From: Bigelowiella natans CCMP2755
Taxonomy: Eukaryota; Cercozoa; Chlorarachniophyceae
Assembly (NCBI GenBank): GCA_000320545.1
Contig: ADNK01000503.1
Coordinates: forward strand, 232,501 to 253,556
DNA: 21,056 nucleotides
Direction of reading: 5' to 3'
Shown here: positions 19,201 through 21,056 of the stretch, piece after piece
How positions within the stretch are numbered: the first letter of the stretch is position 1
How the letters are laid out: every line of letters begins with the position of its first letter
Notes under the pieces: model-generated
The model's input: the letters and a program-made list of their open reading frames with translations, nothing else
Told to the model about the DNA's origin: nothing
The model's database searches: none
Program-made: the position numbers and the translations under genes

Positions 19201-20378
19201 GATTCACACAGGCGGAGCAGTATGGAGTTCATTTGTACCACAAACTGCTTTGCTCGACTCCGATAGCGTTTAAAGTTTCTATTGATGATGATGATAAAGT
19301 GGATGGTGCTACGAATGAGAAAGGAGGCGTGGATAAACAAAACAGCGACACCGGTTTATCAGAGGTAATGACAACGATTGTATCTACACGAGAATACCCA
19401 CTACCAAATAGTTGTATGGAAAGAAAAACACGAAAAGGAAGTGAGAGAAGCTCAACAGCGAAGGAAATCACGGGCCATGCTGAAGGCAATGATCTGCTTC
19501 TCTCATCGATGTGGTGTAACTAACAGCAACAAACATTCTTTTTCAAAAAACAGCAGCAGCATCAGCATGAGGACAGTTCCATTGTATATCTGGTGGAATT
19601 CGATGGTGATGTACCAACTGTGAAGAAGATCCATCTTCAAGGTTCGTTACTACACCCCATTACTACTACTCTTCTACTACTACTACTACTACTACCAACA
19701 AGCCTATCATATAGCATAATATAGTTGTAGCAAATAATGACAGCAACATCTACGGTAGTAGGCCACATGATGACCACAACAAAATAAAACTAACTAAATA
19801 TTGAAATATGCGAAGAAGATGGGAAAATGAAGGGGTTATGAATGTCATATTTACCTCTACTATAACCACTCGCCATCGTCATTCATATTGTGAATTAACA
19901 GTAAACTCACTCCTGCATGCTCACACCGTTATCCAGGCGGTCAAAACTTCCAGGGTGAGATGGAACATGGCATCTTTTTGGAAATCATAGAGTACGTGCG
20001 TCTTTTTAACAAAACAAATACACACATATACACACACACTCACACATCCACATAATAATATGTGTTATGTGGTTGTGTGGTTATGTGGTTTCAGTGACAG
20101 CAGCTTTGTCCGGTTTTTAAAGGCTAATCGACTCGAAAAGGTAAATTGACAAAATAATATCTGTAGGCAAAGACATGTATGTTGCACGATATGTACCAAC
20201 AAACAGCATCATTGCGTCTGCATTCGTCATATCAAAGCCTATTGAATTCCCTCATTAGGAGAAAATAAAATATCGATTGCTCAAGCTTGGGAAAATGAGG
20301 GTAGACCTACCAGCTCGTCCTGAGAACAATATGGGTACTACTGCCTTTTTATTATCAACAACAAACAAACATTACTAG
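15333..20378 (+). CDS. JmjC/cupin-8 domain protein with probable signal peptide (18 exons)
   Basis: Exons: 15333-15539 (or 15512), 15642-15779, 16355-16419, 16510-16648, ~16790-16942, 17070-17137, ~17288-17411, 17530-17633, 17817-17908, 18060-18100, 18221-18518, 18581-19029, 19212-19364, 19393-19515, 19554-19641, 19937-19991, 20095-20140 and 20259-20378 (TAG), for about 815 residues. A hydrophobic N-terminus (VVLFLLVVTGLSPPP) suggests entry to the secretory pathway. The JmjC region follows: YVYANKPVVMRGCGKAL, EKWSDEYLLKKEAL, MEFREKKENG, YTFMSMHTFLAKY, LPPLRC, LGDFKLW, ILDGEEE joined to ILLVDP, then LNLQKGDLLYIPLLWAHQ with the last metal-binding His. The usual HxD/E appears as HxT or HxH. The C-terminal half is acidic/low-complexity with helical parts (LKAWEMIFLPNTNWGAEIAE, LIVTAGFADIRQLKAMDL, VWKEKHEKEVREAQQRRKSR, MEHGIFLEII) and I do not recognise it. 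Family members are Fe(II)/2-oxoglutarate oxygenases. Exons 5 and 7 have no AG at their starts, so those boundaries are unresolved. The C-terminus may also be spliced onward at 20301. Confidence 0.65.
15560..15589 (+). repeat. (GAT)n microsatellite next to exon 1 donor
   Basis: Nine or so GAT/GAC units follow the end of exon 1 of the JmjC gene. They are open as poly-Asp in one frame, but that frame does not match the signal-peptide exon, so the tract is most likely intronic. Confidence 0.6.
16198..16320 (+). repeat. (GTT)n followed by (CT)n in an intron
   Basis: A run of GTT units (about 16198-16242) precedes a long CT tract (about 16259-16320) in the 575-nt intron 15780-16354. The CT run lies 35 nt before the CTCTAG acceptor and would serve as an oversized polypyrimidine tract. 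Confidence 0.75.
19365..19392 (+). other. Candidate 28-nt intron in JmjC gene
   Basis: The exon ending DTGLSE is followed by GTAATG and, 28 nt later, by an ACGAG end. The frame NTHYQIVVWKEKHEKEVREA opens directly after it in phase 0. Reading through instead leads into a different frame that ends at 19523 with no partner exon. A single-base sequence error is the main alternative. Confidence 0.35.
19516..19553 (+). other. Candidate 38-nt intron in JmjC gene
   Basis: The exon ending CFSHRCG is followed by GTAACTAAC, which combines a donor with a branch-site-like CTAAC. The intron ends in AAACAG, before a CAG-rich exon (QQHQHEDSSIVYLVEFDGDV) in the same phase. The upstream frame is also open through this stretch for ~35 codons, so an unspliced reading is possible, but it then ends at 19623 and loses the downstream exons. 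Confidence 0.45.
19661..19694 (+). repeat. (CTA)n microsatellite in intron
   Basis: A run of CTA/ACT units lies about 20-50 nt inside the intron that follows the exon 19554-19641 of the JmjC gene. Confidence 0.8.
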
Positions 20379-21056
20379 GATAGACAGAGAGAGAGAGTTT
20401 ATGCTGGATTGATTCCAATGATAATGGGTATCATTATTGTAGAACCAAAGGCCGTAGAGGCAGCTCTGAGCACCGTACCTCTTTGTTTTGGATATATCTT
20501 CCGGTGATATAGTTGGAAGAGGAGGAGGAGGATGGAGTTGTAGATTTGAGCGTTATATATTTATAGGAGAGATCTGACTACGTTTTTTTGTTGGCGAGAG
20601 AGAAAGAGAGACAGAGGGGGGGAGAGGGGGGGGGGGGGGAGAGAGAGAGTCCTCCGGCATCTTCACGATCATCATCCTTGGTACTTTTCTGAGAGAGTCT
20701 TTGTTGGACTTAACATCATGTTTTTTCACAAAAAGTCTCAAGTTTCGAGCTAGCTGCGACTTGTTACCATGCGGAATCCGGAGACCTGAATCCGACAAAC
20801 GCCACAGCAAGGCAAGGATAACACAGAAGGGGGCGAGGGGGGGGGGGGGGGGGTTTTAGAAAAAAGGGTTTTAAAGGTATTATGAATGGAATGTTGTCCT
20901 CAATGTTGCAAAATTTCCGGCCAACCTCCTAATTAAATGAAAATGGGTGGTTGAAAAAAACTAATTTCCTGGGTGTTCTTTTCTCCTGGAATCATTAGTG
21001 TCCCTCGAGCTAGCAACGGGGTTCCTGAATACTGCCTATTGCAACCACCTGGAAAA
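20379..21056. other. Right-end region with poly-G tracts and doubtful quality
   Basis: After the proposed stop of the JmjC gene there are GGA-rich tracts (20519-20533), a G/GA run (about 20599-20649) and a poly-G run (about 20837-20854). The sequence beyond 20855 has many doubled homopolymers (TTTTAGAAAAAAGGGTTTT), as seen at low-quality contig ends. No exon with matching phase to the JmjC gene was found. Confidence 0.4.
20553..20828 (-). CDS. Possible minus-strand exon of an unknown gene
   Basis: A minus-strand frame reads LWRLSDSGLRIPHGNKSQLA, then LFVKKHDVKSNKDSLRKVPR, then MMIVKMPEDSLS, followed by a poly-Pro and Ser run coded by the G/GA tract and a stop at 20553. The first ~60 residues have ordinary protein composition. 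There is no ATG upstream in frame, and the reading runs back to the poly-G tract, so only a fragment is visible. It may be chance or an exon of a gene to the right. No family recognised. Confidence 0.2.
   Translation of the reverse strand, partial: FCVILALLWRLSDSGLRIPHGNKSQLARNLRLFVKKHDVKSNKDSLRKVPRMMIVKMPEDSLSPPPPPLPPSVSLSLSPTKKRSQISPINI

Noticed and set aside
1-21056. CRISPR array, tRNA or rRNA
   Set aside because: The simple repeats have unit lengths of 1-4 nt with no spacers, and no cloverleaf or rRNA core sequence was seen on either strand.

Overview
The window is nuclear DNA from a eukaryote with intron-dense genes. It has GT-AG introns on both strands, four multi-exon genes, and a large load of trinucleotide and dinucleotide microsatellites. 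No tRNA, rRNA, operon, IS element or CRISPR structure was seen. The organism cannot be fixed from the sequence alone. Compact genes with many introns, acceptors without strong pyrimidine tracts, low-complexity Ser/His/Asn/Asp tracts and a cysteine-rich protein tail of a type I associate with algal proteins suggest a protist or alga, perhaps a stramenopile. An animal is not excluded, because one gene resembles SYCP2.

Layout: (1) about 289-5740, plus strand: a gene of at least 15 exons, probably entering from the left edge, that ends in a cysteine/histidine-rich zinc-binding tail. (2) 5741-7099: intergenic, rich in TGCATG, GCTAGC and CTAGA words, with a perfect 20-bp palindrome. (3) 7100-10592, plus: an 11-exon gene whose predicted protein of about 949 residues has the layout of the meiotic axis protein SYCP2. 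(4) 10593-12414: intergenic, with more CTAG/GCATGC palindromes. (5) 12415-14806, minus: an 11-exon gene for an acyl-CoA-binding-domain protein with a long acidic and coiled-coil tail. (6) 14807-15332: the spacer between two divergent genes. (7) 15333-20378, plus: an 18-exon gene for a JmjC/cupin-8 protein with a probable signal peptide. (8) 20379-21056: right end, with poly-G tracts that look like poor sequence quality, and a possible minus-strand exon.

The exon models were built by hand. Splice phases were matched across every junction for the plus-strand gene 1, the SYCP2-like gene and the ACBP-domain gene, and each spliced total is a whole number of codons. The JmjC gene matches at most junctions, but two exon starts lack an AG acceptor.

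The genes do not form a pathway. The most notable signals are the SYCP2-like gene, a recurring set of very short introns (27-38 nt), microsatellites placed directly at splice sites, a microsatellite-poor island around the SYCP2-like gene, and an apparently degenerate metal site in the JmjC protein.
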